Source of the DNA: Lachnospiraceae bacterium
GTDB lineage: Bacteria; Bacillota; Clostridia; Lachnospirales; Lachnospiraceae
Length of the DNA stretch: 42,748 bases
NCBI GenBank assembly: GCA_017482485.1
Contig: JAFUMV010000115.1
Span: forward strand, 1 to 42,748
Direction of reading: 5' to 3'
Under the pieces are notes generated by a model. It had not been told where the DNA came from and did not search any database. It saw nothing but the letters and a program-made list of their open reading frames with translations. The position numbers and the translations under genes are program-made. Within the stretch, counting starts at the first letter, position 1, and every line of letters begins with the position of its first letter. Shown one piece after another: positions 1 to 8,296 of this stretch.

Positions 1-100
1 AAAAGCAAGGCAGCTGCATAAGTTATGATTCCGTCAAACTTATGGGGTAAGGGGGATTATTCGCTTTTTTAGGGGAAATCTACATGTCTGCATAAAAAAA

Positions 101-142
101 GGGACGTGTGAAAAAATGTTTTCACATTTTTTCACACGCCCT
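101..142. terminator. Bidirectional intrinsic terminator downstream of mscL
   Basis: Two perfect 14-base arms (105-118 and 125-138) enclose a 6-base loop, and further G-C pairs lie outside. On the minus strand the stem is followed by seven T (plus-strand A at 94-100), which suits termination of mscL. On the plus strand a CTTTTC tract follows, so it may also stop a transcript entering from the left. I see no gene in bases 1-100. Confidence 0.8.
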
Positions 143-222
143 TTTCATTTTCGTAAAACGTCTCCTTTCGACACAAAAAACACCGTGTCAGCCATCCTGC
201 CCTTTTCCCGGATTCTCCCGTG

Positions 223-636
223 TTACTCCACCTCAGATGTGCAGTGTGGGCATCTGGTCGCATCGATTGCGATCTCACTCTTGCAGTAAGGGCAAATCTT
301 TGTGGTGGGCGCTGCCGGAGCAGGCGCTTCTTTCTTCCTGCCCACATTTGCCAGCGCGTTAAGTCCCTTTACTAAAAGGAAGATCACAAATGCCATGATA
401 ATGAAATTGATCACCGCAGTCAAAAATGCACCATAGCGCACTTCCACACCGTTGATCGTCGCTACCAGATAGGTCAGATCAGTATTTGCCACCAGTCCGA
501 TCAGCGGAGAAATCACATCATTTACCAGAGAATTGGTAATGGACTGAAAAGCGCCGCCGATGATAACGCCGACTGCCAGATCAATCACGTTGCCGCGCAG
601 GGCAAATTTCTTAAACTCTTCTAAAAATTTCTTCAT
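223..636 (-). CDS. mscL: Large-conductance mechanosensitive channel MscL with C-terminal zinc ribbon
   Basis: Homopentameric inner-membrane channel that opens under membrane tension and releases small solutes during hypo-osmotic shock. Seen: the N-terminus MKKFLEEFKKFALRGNVIDL and the glycine/alanine-rich first membrane helix with VGVIIGGAF are typical of MscL; a second membrane helix covers about residues 75-95. Total length is 137 residues. The start at 636 was chosen because AAAGGAG lies 9 bases upstream; a longer in-frame extension to 840 has no family match. The C-terminus is a CPYC...CPHC zinc ribbon (about residues 113-132) in place of the usual amphipathic helical bundle. Such tails occur in other Firmicute MscL proteins as far as I recall. 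The gene is monocistronic, ends at a strong hairpin and is divergent from the next gene. Confidence 0.95.
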   Translation of the reverse strand: MKKFLEEFKKFALRGNVIDLAVGVIIGGAFQSITNSLVNDVISPLIGLVANTDLTYLVATINGVEVRYGAFLTAVINFIIMAFVIFLLVKGLNALANVGRKKEAPAPAAPTTKICPYCKSEIAIDATRCPHCTSEVE

Positions 637-771
637 CTTTATTCTCTCCTTTGTATTTTCGCTGCTGCCATTCACTCTGTGACCGGTCATCGTCAGAACA
701 ACAACGCGCCTCACATCACAAGTAAACAGCAACACAGACATTCCTTTTACAAGTGTATCACAAAATGTCCA

Positions 772-800
772 TTGCCGCCACCCAAAAGCAATGGTATAAT
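772..800 (+). promoter_or_regulatory. Sigma-A promoter for a probable leaderless mRNA
   Basis: TTGCCG (772-777), a 17-base spacer and a perfect TATAAT (795-800), preceded by the TGn extended -10 motif (792-794). The expected transcription start is about 807, and the only plausible ATG of the next gene is at 808. There is no Shine-Dalgarno sequence between them. Confidence 0.75.
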
Positions 801-807
801 CAAATTT

Positions 808-1863
808 ATGAAAAATAAAAACACAATTATCCAAAAACAAAATATCAAAACAGTCAGAAAACGCAGCCTGACCAACCGTCCGCTCGTATTCGTTATCTTG
901 CTGTTGGTTGTTCTGAGCATCGCTGCCCTGATCGGGCAGTCTTTCCTGCAGTCCGGGCCGGAATTTCTGCAGATCGCCGGACAGCTTGATGAGCCATTGG
1001 AAGGCGGCGTTATCAAAAATACACAGGCTTCTTTAAGCGTTCCCACCCAGATCACCAAAATCGGGGAGGATTATTTTATTGTTGACTGTTACCACAATCA
1101 GATTCTGACAAGTCCTGATCTGAATGCAGATCTGACGGACTGGCTCGTACTGACCGATCAGATCGATAAAGGGCATACCATCGCAGGTGATGGCACGGTT
1201 TATCTGGCAGATGATACGGAAAACAACAGGATTCTCATTTTTGAAAAAAGAAACGGCCGTTTTTATCTGACTCAGAGCTTTGATGACATCGGCATTCGCC
1301 CCCACTATGTGGCTTATGATGAAGACAGCAATCGCTTTTATGCGCTCAGCTCCATGACCGGTGAGCTTTATGTTTTTGCCAGAGATTCGGATTCTTCCGT
1401 TGTGGGACTGGAAAAAATCATGTCCATTCCACAGCTTAACAATTATTATGTGCGCTCCTTTACCATCGATGGCGACAGCATCTATTTTGTTTCCGGCAAC
1501 GCAACGATCATCCGGGCATCCAGAGAAAATCTGGAAGTTCTGGAAAGCTGGGCGGTTCCGGAAGAAATTGCCGGCATGATTCAGCTGACGAAGATTCAGG
1601 ATTACTTCTATATTACCGTATCCACCGATCTTTATGGCAGTCAGGACTATGCAACGCTTTTGCGCGTGAAGGATCTGGCAGACCTGGCATCGGGCAGCTG
1701 GGAAGACATTTATGCTTCCTTCATCGGCGGCGGAACGCCCTACTACTTTTCCAGCTTCGACGGACACTATTATCTGACAGAGCACCGAATTCCCGGCCAT
1801 GGTGTGTGGCAGTTCGATGTGCTTAACAATGAGCTGATCAATATTAAAACACTGTTTCCATAA
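808..1863 (+). CDS. Membrane-anchored beta-propeller-like protein of unknown function
   Basis: 351 residues. Seen: a basic N-terminus (many K/R in residues 1-27), one membrane helix at about residues 27-47 (LVFVILLLVVLSIAALIG), then an extracytoplasmic domain of repeated short strand-like segments with motifs such as GDGTVYLADDTENNRILIF and DGDSIYFVSGN. This spacing resembles NHL or six-bladed propellers. I recognise no catalytic residues. The start at 808 is the only ATG that keeps the membrane helix; the upstream in-frame extension to 679 lies within the promoter and the mscL leader. The ATG falls 8 bases after the -10 box and lacks a ribosome binding site, so translation is probably leaderless. 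The function is unknown; a scaffold or ligand sensor at the cell surface is a guess. Confidence 0.75.
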   Translation: MKNKNTIIQKQNIKTVRKRSLTNRPLVFVILLLVVLSIAALIGQSFLQSGPEFLQIAGQLDEPLEGGVIKNTQASLSVPTQITKIGEDYFIVDCYHNQILTSPDLNADLTDWLVLTDQIDKGHTIAGDGTVYLADDTENNRILIFEKRNGRFYLTQSFDDIGIRPHYVAYDEDSNRFYALSSMTGELYVFARDSDSSVVGLEKIMSIPQLNNYYVRSFTIDGDSIYFVSGNATIIRASRENLEVLESWAVPEEIAGMIQLTKIQDYFYITVSTDLYGSQDYATLLRVKDLADLASGSWEDIYASFIGGGTPYYFSSFDGHYYLTEHRIPGHGVWQFDVLNNELINIKTLFP

Positions 1864-1895
1864 GGAATCTCGCATTAAATGTTGTATGGATCAAA

Positions 1896-1946
1896 AAGTC
1901 CTGCACTTTCCCGCTTTTTTACACTGAACGGGATGGTGCAGGACTT
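1896..1946. terminator. Convergent bidirectional terminator
   Basis: Perfect 11-base arms (1896-1906 and 1936-1946) with an inner CCCG/CGGG pairing (1910-1913 and 1929-1932). T-rich sequence follows on the plus side and TTTTGA on the minus side. It sits between the convergent genes ending at 1863 (+) and 2018 (-). Confidence 0.6.
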
Positions 1947-2017
1947 ATTGTTTTCATATTTATGCTTGCTGGTCACCTCGGTTAACATATTCCGGTTCAG
2001 CCTGACAAATCTTGCGC

Positions 2018-3199
2018 CTACATCTTCGTAAAATAGCAGATCACCGTCAAAATCAATGTGATCACGCCAAACACGATTCCAACTTCCACATATTCGGATA
2101 CCAAAAATCCGATTGCGCATAACAGCGCAACTGCAATCACCACGCGCAGCCAGGAGGTCGGAGTCTCACCGCCGGCCTTGCCGGTCTGTCCGTTCACCAT
2201 GTAATGGTATACTTTTCCTTTATACTGATAACTGGAAAGCCACACCGGCAAAAGCAGATATTTATAGGTCACAGCGCTGTATCGGGTCTCCACTCTTTTC
2301 ACCCTGCTGTGATCCGCATGATGCTCCCGTCTGATTTTATCTTCAATATTGGCTTCCAGCTTCTTTTTGATGAACTCTTTTGCTTTTTCAAAAGCTTCCT
2401 TTAAGCCAACGGAATAGCGTTCCGCAATAAATCCTGCCACATATTCCGGTTTGTAACTCTTATTATCAGCGGTATTGAAAGGTTCAATATCAGACATCAG
2501 GGATTGTTCATAGCGTCCGGAAGCAAGCACCAGTTCATCGTCAAAATCTTCCACATAGGTACCGCTTGTGGAGTACCAGTCGGTCACGATTTCTTCCTCA
2601 TCTTTTCCTCTGCGCACCTTACGGTCAATGCCGTATTCTCCCTCATATCGGCTCTTTGTATGCGCATCAAATGTCCAGTAGGGCAGATAAACTCCCTTAA
2701 ATGCTCCCGGTTTTGCGCTTTCCTTCGCAGCTCTGGGACAAAAGAGTTTTCCCTTAATCCAGGAAGTAAACTTTGAAGCCGCCTCCTTTGCCGTGAGTTT
2801 AAAGGGCACCACGCCGCCGGGGGCCATGGTCTGCTCATTTTTCTCTTCCATAACCTGATTGGAACCGCAGTACGGACACTCATTTGCAATCTGCAGCTCA
2901 TCATAAACAGATTCGGCACCGCAGGCTTTACAGATGACTACCTTTTTCTTCGCGCCCCAGTCACAGTTTTCCGTTTTCTCCGCACTGGCATAGTCCAGCT
3001 CCTGCGCCGGACCCTCTTCCCCGCTCTGCTCCTGCTTTATTTCTTCTGCATAGTCACAGTAAGGACAGTGAAGCCCTCCGGTCTTTGGATCAAAATCCAT
3101 CACGCCGCCGCACTGGGGGCATTTCCGGTCAGTCTCCCGTTTGGTTTTCTCAAGATTCAGCTCTTCGCCGGTGGATGTCATGATCTTTTCGTTTGCCAT
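2018..3199 (-). CDS. Zinc-ribbon membrane protein, YdjG-like
   Basis: 393 residues. Seen: two zinc ribbons near the N-terminus (CPQCGG...CPYCDY at about residues 27-49 and CKACG...CPYCGS at about 91-112), a charged central region of about 200 residues, and two membrane helices at the C-terminus (about residues 345-390). The start is supported by AGAGGT 6 bases upstream. The gene lies 66 bases downstream of the SPFH gene; a TATAAT with TGn extension at 3225-3220 on the minus strand could be an internal promoter, though its -35 is poor. Known: in Bacillus subtilis a similar zinc-ribbon membrane protein (YdjG) sits with an SPFH protein (YdjI) and PspA in one envelope-stress operon. Inferred: the same partnership here. 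No pspA is in this window. Confidence 0.7.
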   Translation of the reverse strand: MANEKIMTSTGEELNLEKTKRETDRKCPQCGGVMDFDPKTGGLHCPYCDYAEEIKQEQSGEEGPAQELDYASAEKTENCDWGAKKKVVICKACGAESVYDELQIANECPYCGSNQVMEEKNEQTMAPGGVVPFKLTAKEAASKFTSWIKGKLFCPRAAKESAKPGAFKGVYLPYWTFDAHTKSRYEGEYGIDRKVRRGKDEEEIVTDWYSTSGTYVEDFDDELVLASGRYEQSLMSDIEPFNTADNKSYKPEYVAGFIAERYSVGLKEAFEKAKEFIKKKLEANIEDKIRREHHADHSRVKRVETRYSAVTYKYLLLPVWLSSYQYKGKVYHYMVNGQTGKAGGETPTSWLRVVIAVALLCAIGFLVSEYVEVGIVFGVITLILTVICYFTKM

Positions 3200-3265
3200 A
3201 TGTACCTCTTTTCCGAAAAATTATAACACAGGCCGGACACATACTGCCCGGCCCGATCATCTCAC

Positions 3266-4597
3266 TTATTTCCTGATGTCCTCATCGTTAAAAGGATCGC
3301 CGCATTCAGGGCAGAACTTTGGCGGATTCTTCGGATCTTCCGGCTCCCAGCCGCACTTGTCGCATTTGTACAGCGGCACACCTGCCGGCTTCTTTGCTCC
3401 GCACTCGGAACAGAATTTTCCTTTGTTCCTGGCGCCGCAGCTGCAGGTCCAGAAATTGTTCTCTGCAGGTTTGGGGCTTCCGCATTCTGCACAGAACTTA
3501 CCGGTGTTGCCGACAGCACCGCAGCTGCAGGTCCATCCTGCTGCCTTGGGCTGTGCTGCTGCCACAGTCTGAGGCTGTGCCGCCTGCTGCTGCCCCATAT
3601 GAAACAGTCCGGAAATGTTCGCGCCACCTGCATTGGCTGCCATGTTCATTCCCGCAAAGGCCATCATCGGGCCGGCATTCTCATTGGCTGCCGCAGCCTG
3701 CATTGCGGATGCCTGAGCACCCACCAGATGGGCTGCTGCCATATTGGGATTGCGGAATGCCGCGTTGCGCTGCAGTTCCTTGATCATCTTCTCGTCTTCT
3801 TCCGAAGCCTTTACGCTGTTTACACCCACGGTGCTGATGGCGATGCCGTATTTGCCGCCCCATTTTTCGGAAAGGACTTCGTTGAGAGCGTCTGCCAGAT
3901 CTGCCGCATGACCGGGCAGCGCGCTGTAGCGGATTCCCATCTCGGAAATCTTTGCAAACGCAGGCTGCAGAGCTGTCAGAAGCTCACTCTTTAACATGGA
4001 ATCAATCCGATCTCTGGTGAACTCATCTTCCACATTTCCGCAGACATTCTTATAAAAAAGGATAGGATCCACAATCCTGTATGCATATTCACCATGACAG
4101 CGAATGGAAATATCAATATCCAGTCCGACATTCTGATCCACTACACGAAACGGCACCGGATTCGCCGTACCATATTTGTTGCCCATGATTTCTTTCGTGT
4201 TAAAAAAGTATACGCGCTGATCCTTGCCGGTATCGCCGCCCATGGAAACACGCTTGCCAAACTGCTTGAAGCTGCTTTTAATGCTTTCTTTGAGATCCCC
4301 ATAAAAAATGCTGGGTTCTGAGGAAGTATCATAAACGAACTCTCCCGCTTCTGCGCATACATCCACAATTGCGCCCTGATCCACAATCACCATACACTGC
4401 CCTTCATTGATCGCAATGATGGAACCGTTTGTGATCAGATTATCGCTGGCTTTCGAATTAAAACCGCGCCGGGACTTCCGGCTCTCCCCCTTTTTCATCA
4501 GAACATCCGCTTCCATGGAAGGACAGTAAAAATACTCTCTCCACTGATCCGCAAGGACACCGCTGGCTGCACCGATACCGACTTTTAAGATACCCAT
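3266..4597 (-). CDS. SPFH/band-7 domain protein with three C-terminal zinc ribbons, YdjI-like
   Basis: 443 residues. Seen: an SPFH-type domain in the first 290 residues or so (MGILKVGIGAASGVLADQWREYFYCPSM is the usual opening of the YdjI group), an alanine/methionine-rich linker (about 290-345), then three zinc ribbons: CSCG...CAECG, CSCG...CSECG and CDKCG...CPECG. The start follows a strong AGGAGGT. A sigma-A promoter lies at 4662-4634. Known: SPFH proteins oligomerise on membranes, and YdjI helps bring PspA to the membrane in Bacillus. Inferred: it works with the downstream zinc-ribbon membrane protein in membrane maintenance. Confidence 0.8.
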   Translation of the reverse strand: MGILKVGIGAASGVLADQWREYFYCPSMEADVLMKKGESRKSRRGFNSKASDNLITNGSIIAINEGQCMVIVDQGAIVDVCAEAGEFVYDTSSEPSIFYGDLKESIKSSFKQFGKRVSMGGDTGKDQRVYFFNTKEIMGNKYGTANPVPFRVVDQNVGLDIDISIRCHGEYAYRIVDPILFYKNVCGNVEDEFTRDRIDSMLKSELLTALQPAFAKISEMGIRYSALPGHAADLADALNEVLSEKWGGKYGIAISTVGVNSVKASEEDEKMIKELQRNAAFRNPNMAAAHLVGAQASAMQAAAANENAGPMMAFAGMNMAANAGGANISGLFHMGQQQAAQPQTVAAAQPKAAGWTCSCGAVGNTGKFCAECGSPKPAENNFWTCSCGARNKGKFCSECGAKKPAGVPLYKCDKCGWEPEDPKNPPKFCPECGDPFNDEDIRK

Positions 4598-4633
4598 ATC
4601 CCTTACCTCCTGTTTAAAACTGTCATTTTTTAC

Positions 4634-4662
4634 AGTATAACTTCTTTAATGTGACAAAGCAA
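4634..4662 (-). promoter_or_regulatory. Probable sigma-A promoter for the SPFH/zinc-ribbon pair
   Basis: On the minus strand TTGCTT (4662-4657), a 17-base spacer and TATACT (4639-4634). The predicted start is about 30 bases upstream of the SPFH start codon. Confidence 0.5.
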
Positions 4663-4673
4663 TTCTTTCTTGC

Positions 4674-4692
4674 AAAACTACCCGAAAGGGTA
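4674..4692 (-). terminator. Weak hairpin after the TRIC gene
   Basis: On the minus strand a 5-base stem TACCC/GGGTA with a TTTC loop is followed by GTTTTG. It is the only terminator-like structure between the stop at 4718 and the promoter of the next minus-strand gene. Confidence 0.3.
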
Positions 4693-4717
4693 AAAGCCCC
4701 AATTCTACGCAGACCGT

Positions 4718-5383
4718 TCACCGGGGTTCGCTGATTTCCGTCTTTTTTCCCCGAATCGGCTTTGGCAGATCCCAGCAGTATTTGGTCGCCAGCAGGCGAA
4801 TCACCACAATCATGCCCGCCCCCAAAAGCATCGACATATAGGTGTAGCTTCCGATCAGAGAAGCGCAGACCCAGGCACCGGCCAGCGCCGCCACCGCATA
4901 AATATGCTTATGCAGAATAAAAGGCATCGTATTTGCCAGCACATCCCGGATCATGCCGCCGCCCACGCCGGTCAGCACGCCTAAAAAAATCAGAAAGAAT
5001 TTGCCGGTATAGCCCAGGCAGTAAGCCTTGTATACGCCCAGCACCGTAAAAATTCCAAGACCGGCCGCATCGCAGTAATTCATGATTTTTTCGTAGACCA
5101 AAAGGTAGCGGCTCTGTAAAAGCTCCTGCTTCACATATACCGCCAAAAACAGCGCCACAGATGTTCCGAGAGCGACCAGGGCATAAACCGGATCCTGAAA
5201 TGCGCTGGGCGGCGTCAGTCCCAGAATGATATCGCGCATGATTCCTCCGCCCACGGCCACGCACAGCCCCAGCACGATCACGCCGAACAGATCCAGGTTC
5301 TTGCGGATTCCCATCATCGCCCCCGAAGACGCAAAGGCCACCGTTCCGATGATTTCCGCAGCAAAAACAAATGAGCTGTCCAT
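4718..5383 (-). CDS. Trimeric intracellular cation (TRIC) family channel, YicG/UPF0126
   Basis: 221 residues, fully hydrophobic, with about seven membrane helices. Seen: the two internally repeated glycine-rich motifs GGGIMRDIILG (about residue 46) and GGGMIRDVL (about residue 140) that define the family, each followed by a proline-containing stretch. Known: bacterial TRIC proteins form homotrimeric monovalent cation channels with one pore per subunit. The gene starts 3 bases after the stop of the AraC regulator upstream, so the two are probably co-transcribed. The physiological role in bacteria is unclear, and the context does not settle it. Confidence 0.85.
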   Translation of the reverse strand: MDSSFVFAAEIIGTVAFASSGAMMGIRKNLDLFGVIVLGLCVAVGGGIMRDIILGLTPPSAFQDPVYALVALGTSVALFLAVYVKQELLQSRYLLVYEKIMNYCDAAGLGIFTVLGVYKAYCLGYTGKFFLIFLGVLTGVGGGMIRDVLANTMPFILHKHIYAVAALAGAWVCASLIGSYTYMSMLLGAGMIVVIRLLATKYCWDLPKPIRGKKTEISEPR

Positions 5384-5386
5384 CGC

Positions 5387-6253
5387 TTACTCCCCCTGAC
5401 CGGCACTCTCTCTGCGCTGCGCGGAGGGAGAAATTCCGAATTTTTTCTTAAAAAGCTTGCTGAAATGATAGGCATCATCATAGCCCACCCGCATCGCTAC
5501 TTCCTGAACGCTCAGATCCGGCTCCTGAATCAGAAAGGCCCTGGCCTTTTCCATGCGGATATCGATCAGGTAATGAATCGGCGTATCCCCGGTTTCCGCC
5601 TTGAAAATCTTAGAGATATAAAAAGGACTCAGATACATGTTCCCGGCAATCCGGTCCAGCGATATCTTCTGATCATAATGGTCCTCAAAATAGTCTACGA
5701 TCTTTTCCACCAGATATTTACGGTTCACCGACTCAAAAGAGCAGCTGACCGCCGTTCCTGCTTTGGGCTGCTGTTCCAGTTCCCGAAGAACCAGCAGCAG
5801 CATCTGAATCGCATAGGTTTTCATCATATAATATCTGCCGGTGCGGCACATTTCATTTTCCACCTGCATGGAAATACACAGTTTGCTCAGCTTCAGCCGC
5901 AGATCTCCGCTGGTGTGAATCAGCGCACAGCCATCCTTTAACGGAAAGCTGTTGGGCGCAAGCCCATTTAACTGTACATCCGTCAGCCCCACGTAAAACT
6001 GCACCATGGCTTCCCGCTTTTCTCCCATCAGCGACTGATGGTACATGCCGGAATTGATGATCAGAATATCCCCTTCCTGCACTTCATATAAAACGCCATC
6101 CAGCCGATACAGGCCCCTGCCTGACTGCATGTAGCACACCTCAAAAAATTCATGACAGTGATAGTTCTGCTCGTCTTCCGTCCGGATTCCCTTCCAGGCG
6201 AATAAAAAAGTCGGATCAAAATTCTCCGGCAACAATCCCATTCCCTGTTCCAT
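5387..6253 (-). CDS. AraC-family transcription regulator with cupin sensor domain
   Basis: 288 residues. Seen: an N-terminal cupin (about residues 30-100, with HCHEFFEVCYMQSGRG and GDILIINSGMYHQ) and a C-terminal pair of helix-turn-helix motifs (about 185-285; DRIAGNMYLSPFYISKIFKAETG and VQEVAMRVGYDDAYHFSKLFKKKFG). A purine-rich GGGGAGCAGG precedes the ATG. It is divergent from the ABC exporter at 6523 across an AT-rich 269-base gap holding TATAAT at 6384-6389 but no convincing -35. Known: this architecture often senses sugars or small ligands. Inferred: it may control the exporter, the TRIC gene, or both. Confidence 0.85.
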   Translation of the reverse strand: MEQGMGLLPENFDPTFLFAWKGIRTEDEQNYHCHEFFEVCYMQSGRGLYRLDGVLYEVQEGDILIINSGMYHQSLMGEKREAMVQFYVGLTDVQLNGLAPNSFPLKDGCALIHTSGDLRLKLSKLCISMQVENEMCRTGRYYMMKTYAIQMLLLVLRELEQQPKAGTAVSCSFESVNRKYLVEKIVDYFEDHYDQKISLDRIAGNMYLSPFYISKIFKAETGDTPIHYLIDIRMEKARAFLIQEPDLSVQEVAMRVGYDDAYHFSKLFKKKFGISPSAQRRESAGQGE

Positions 6254-6522
6254 AATATTTACCTGCTCCCCTGCTTTTCCTTCTTATGAGTACCAATATT
6301 TTCTGCCTCAGAACATGACAGGAAACTCTTTTCTCGACACCAATATCTTACATGAAACTTACAAGATTGTACATTTAAATTTTTATAATTTTCTTATAAA
6401 TTGAGCTAAAGAGCTGCTGTGAACAAAGTGACCGGCGGCTCTGAAGAGCATAAACCTCCGCCCGAAAAAAACTTCTGTTTTCCGGCGGCAAAACCACGAA
6501 TTACGCAAAGGAGAATTTTATT

Positions 6523-8289
6523 ATGACACCGATGAAATGGTTCTGGGGCTTTCTGAAAAAGTATCGCTTCCTGATGCTTCTTGGTCTGCTAATGACCACA
6601 ATCCTTTCCGTGCTGGCAATCGTCAATCCCTACATATCCGGGCTGATTGTCGATGAGGTCATTCAGGGCGGAAAAACAGAACTTTTACCGAAACTCATCG
6701 CAGTTTTGCTGGGAATCACTCTCATCCGCGGCTTCTGCCGTTTTTTCTCCCAGGTCGTTTATGAAACCTGTTCTCAGGGGGTTTTATACGATATGAGGGA
6801 TAAAGTTTACCGCAAACTGCTGATCGAAGATTTTGCCTTTTATAATAAGAAGAAAACCGGTGATCTGATGAGCCGTCAGACCGGTGATATGGACGCGGTG
6901 CGGCATTTTATTGCTTATGTCATTTATGCATTATATGAAAATATTCTGCTGTTTGTTTTTGCCATCATCATGATTTTTACCGTAAGTCCAAAGCTTGCGC
7001 TCTTAATGATGGTGGTGCTGCCCTTCACCGCTTATAACACCTATCGGCAGTCCAAAGCCGTACGCCCCACCTTCCAGCGCATCCGCAACTGTTTTTCTTC
7101 CCTGAATGCCTTTGTGCAGGAAAACATCAGCGGCAACCGTGTGGTAAAGGCTTTTGCCAAAGAAGACTTTGAAATGGAAAAATTTAAAACCCACAACGAT
7201 GACTATCTGGATGCCCAGCTGGCTTCCTCCAAAGTCTGGATGAAGTATCTGCCCGTTTTCGAAGTGCTCTCCTATGCGCTGAACGTCATTCTGATGCTCT
7301 ATGGCGGCTGGATGGCAATTCAGGGAGAAATTTCTCTGGGCAGTCTGGTCACCGTCAACGGTTACCTCTGGATGCTCACGGTACCGCTTCGTTTTGTGGG
7401 ATGGTGGATCAACGATATTCACCGCTTCACCACCTCTGTGGAGAAAATCTATGATACTTACACAGAAGACCCGAAGGTCAGAATGCCCGCTGCTCCTGTG
7501 GAACGCAAAAAAATGGAGGGCAATGTGGAATTTCGCAATGTTTCCTATACCGCGGATGATGAGGATATCGTAAAAAATATCAGCTTTACCGCCAAAAAAG
7601 GACAGACCATCGGCATTCTTGGTTCCACCGGTGCAGGCAAGTCCACCATCATGAATCTGCTGTGCCGTTTTGTGGATACCACTTCCGGGGAAGTGCTCAT
7701 TGACGGCATTAATGTAAAGGATTTAAACCTCTACGATCTGCGCGACAACATCGGTATGGCAATGCAGGATATTTTCCTGTTTTCCGATACCATCGAAGGG
7801 AATATCGCTTATGGACGCCCTGACTGCTCCTTTGAAGAAATTCATGAAGCCGCGGTCATGGCAGATGCCAATCACTTCATCAAACAGCTTCCCGATGGCT
7901 ATGACACCATCGTGGGCGAACGGGGTGTGGGCCTCTCCGGCGGACAGAAGCAGCGAATTTCCCTGGCCCGCGCACTTTTGAAAAAACCTGCCATCCTGAT
8001 TCTGGATGACACCACCTCCGCTGTGGATATGGAAACGGAAAGCTATATTCAGGATCAGCTCAAAAAGCTGGACGGTCAATGCACGGTTTTCGTCATCGCC
8101 TACCGGATTTCCTCCATCAAGGATGCGGACCTGATTCTTGTCATGGATAAGGGCAGGATCATTGAGCAGGGAACCCACAGCCAGCTGGTTACCCAAAACG
8201 GCTATTATGCCAGCGCTTTCCACAACCAGTACGGTGAAATTCCATCCGTCGACGCAGTGAGCGAAGCCATGGCTGAAAGAAGGGAGTGA
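6523..8289 (+). CDS. ABC exporter subunit, degenerate-site half of a heterodimer
   Basis: 588 residues: an N-terminal six-helix transmembrane domain (about 1-310) and a C-terminal ATPase (about 340-570). Seen: Walker A GSTGAGKS (about 367), a canonical signature LSGGQ (about 471), and Walker B ILILDDTTS in which the catalytic Glu is Asp. The switch His is Tyr (VFVIAYRISS, about 527). Known: heterodimeric exporters such as TM287/288 and BmrCD have one subunit with these exact losses. The next gene has an intact Walker B and switch His but an altered signature, so the two complement each other. The start follows AAAGGAG. The substrate is not predictable; drug or lipid export is typical. Confidence 0.92.
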   Translation: MTPMKWFWGFLKKYRFLMLLGLLMTTILSVLAIVNPYISGLIVDEVIQGGKTELLPKLIAVLLGITLIRGFCRFFSQVVYETCSQGVLYDMRDKVYRKLLIEDFAFYNKKKTGDLMSRQTGDMDAVRHFIAYVIYALYENILLFVFAIIMIFTVSPKLALLMMVVLPFTAYNTYRQSKAVRPTFQRIRNCFSSLNAFVQENISGNRVVKAFAKEDFEMEKFKTHNDDYLDAQLASSKVWMKYLPVFEVLSYALNVILMLYGGWMAIQGEISLGSLVTVNGYLWMLTVPLRFVGWWINDIHRFTTSVEKIYDTYTEDPKVRMPAAPVERKKMEGNVEFRNVSYTADDEDIVKNISFTAKKGQTIGILGSTGAGKSTIMNLLCRFVDTTSGEVLIDGINVKDLNLYDLRDNIGMAMQDIFLFSDTIEGNIAYGRPDCSFEEIHEAAVMADANHFIKQLPDGYDTIVGERGVGLSGGQKQRISLARALLKKPAILILDDTTSAVDMETESYIQDQLKKLDGQCTVFVIAYRISSIKDADLILVMDKGRIIEQGTHSQLVTQNGYYASAFHNQYGEIPSVDAVSEAMAERRE

Positions 8290-8296
8290 TTTTTCT

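Noticed and set aside
1033-1875. 280-residue open frame on the minus strand
   Set aside because: It is antisense to the propeller-like gene, whose membrane helix and repeats favour the plus strand.
1875-2120. Short minus-strand frame with FVRLNRNMLTEV, loosely like a LytTR fragment
   Set aside because: Too short and mixed with terminator sequence; half lies in another frame of the zinc-ribbon gene. No convincing domain.
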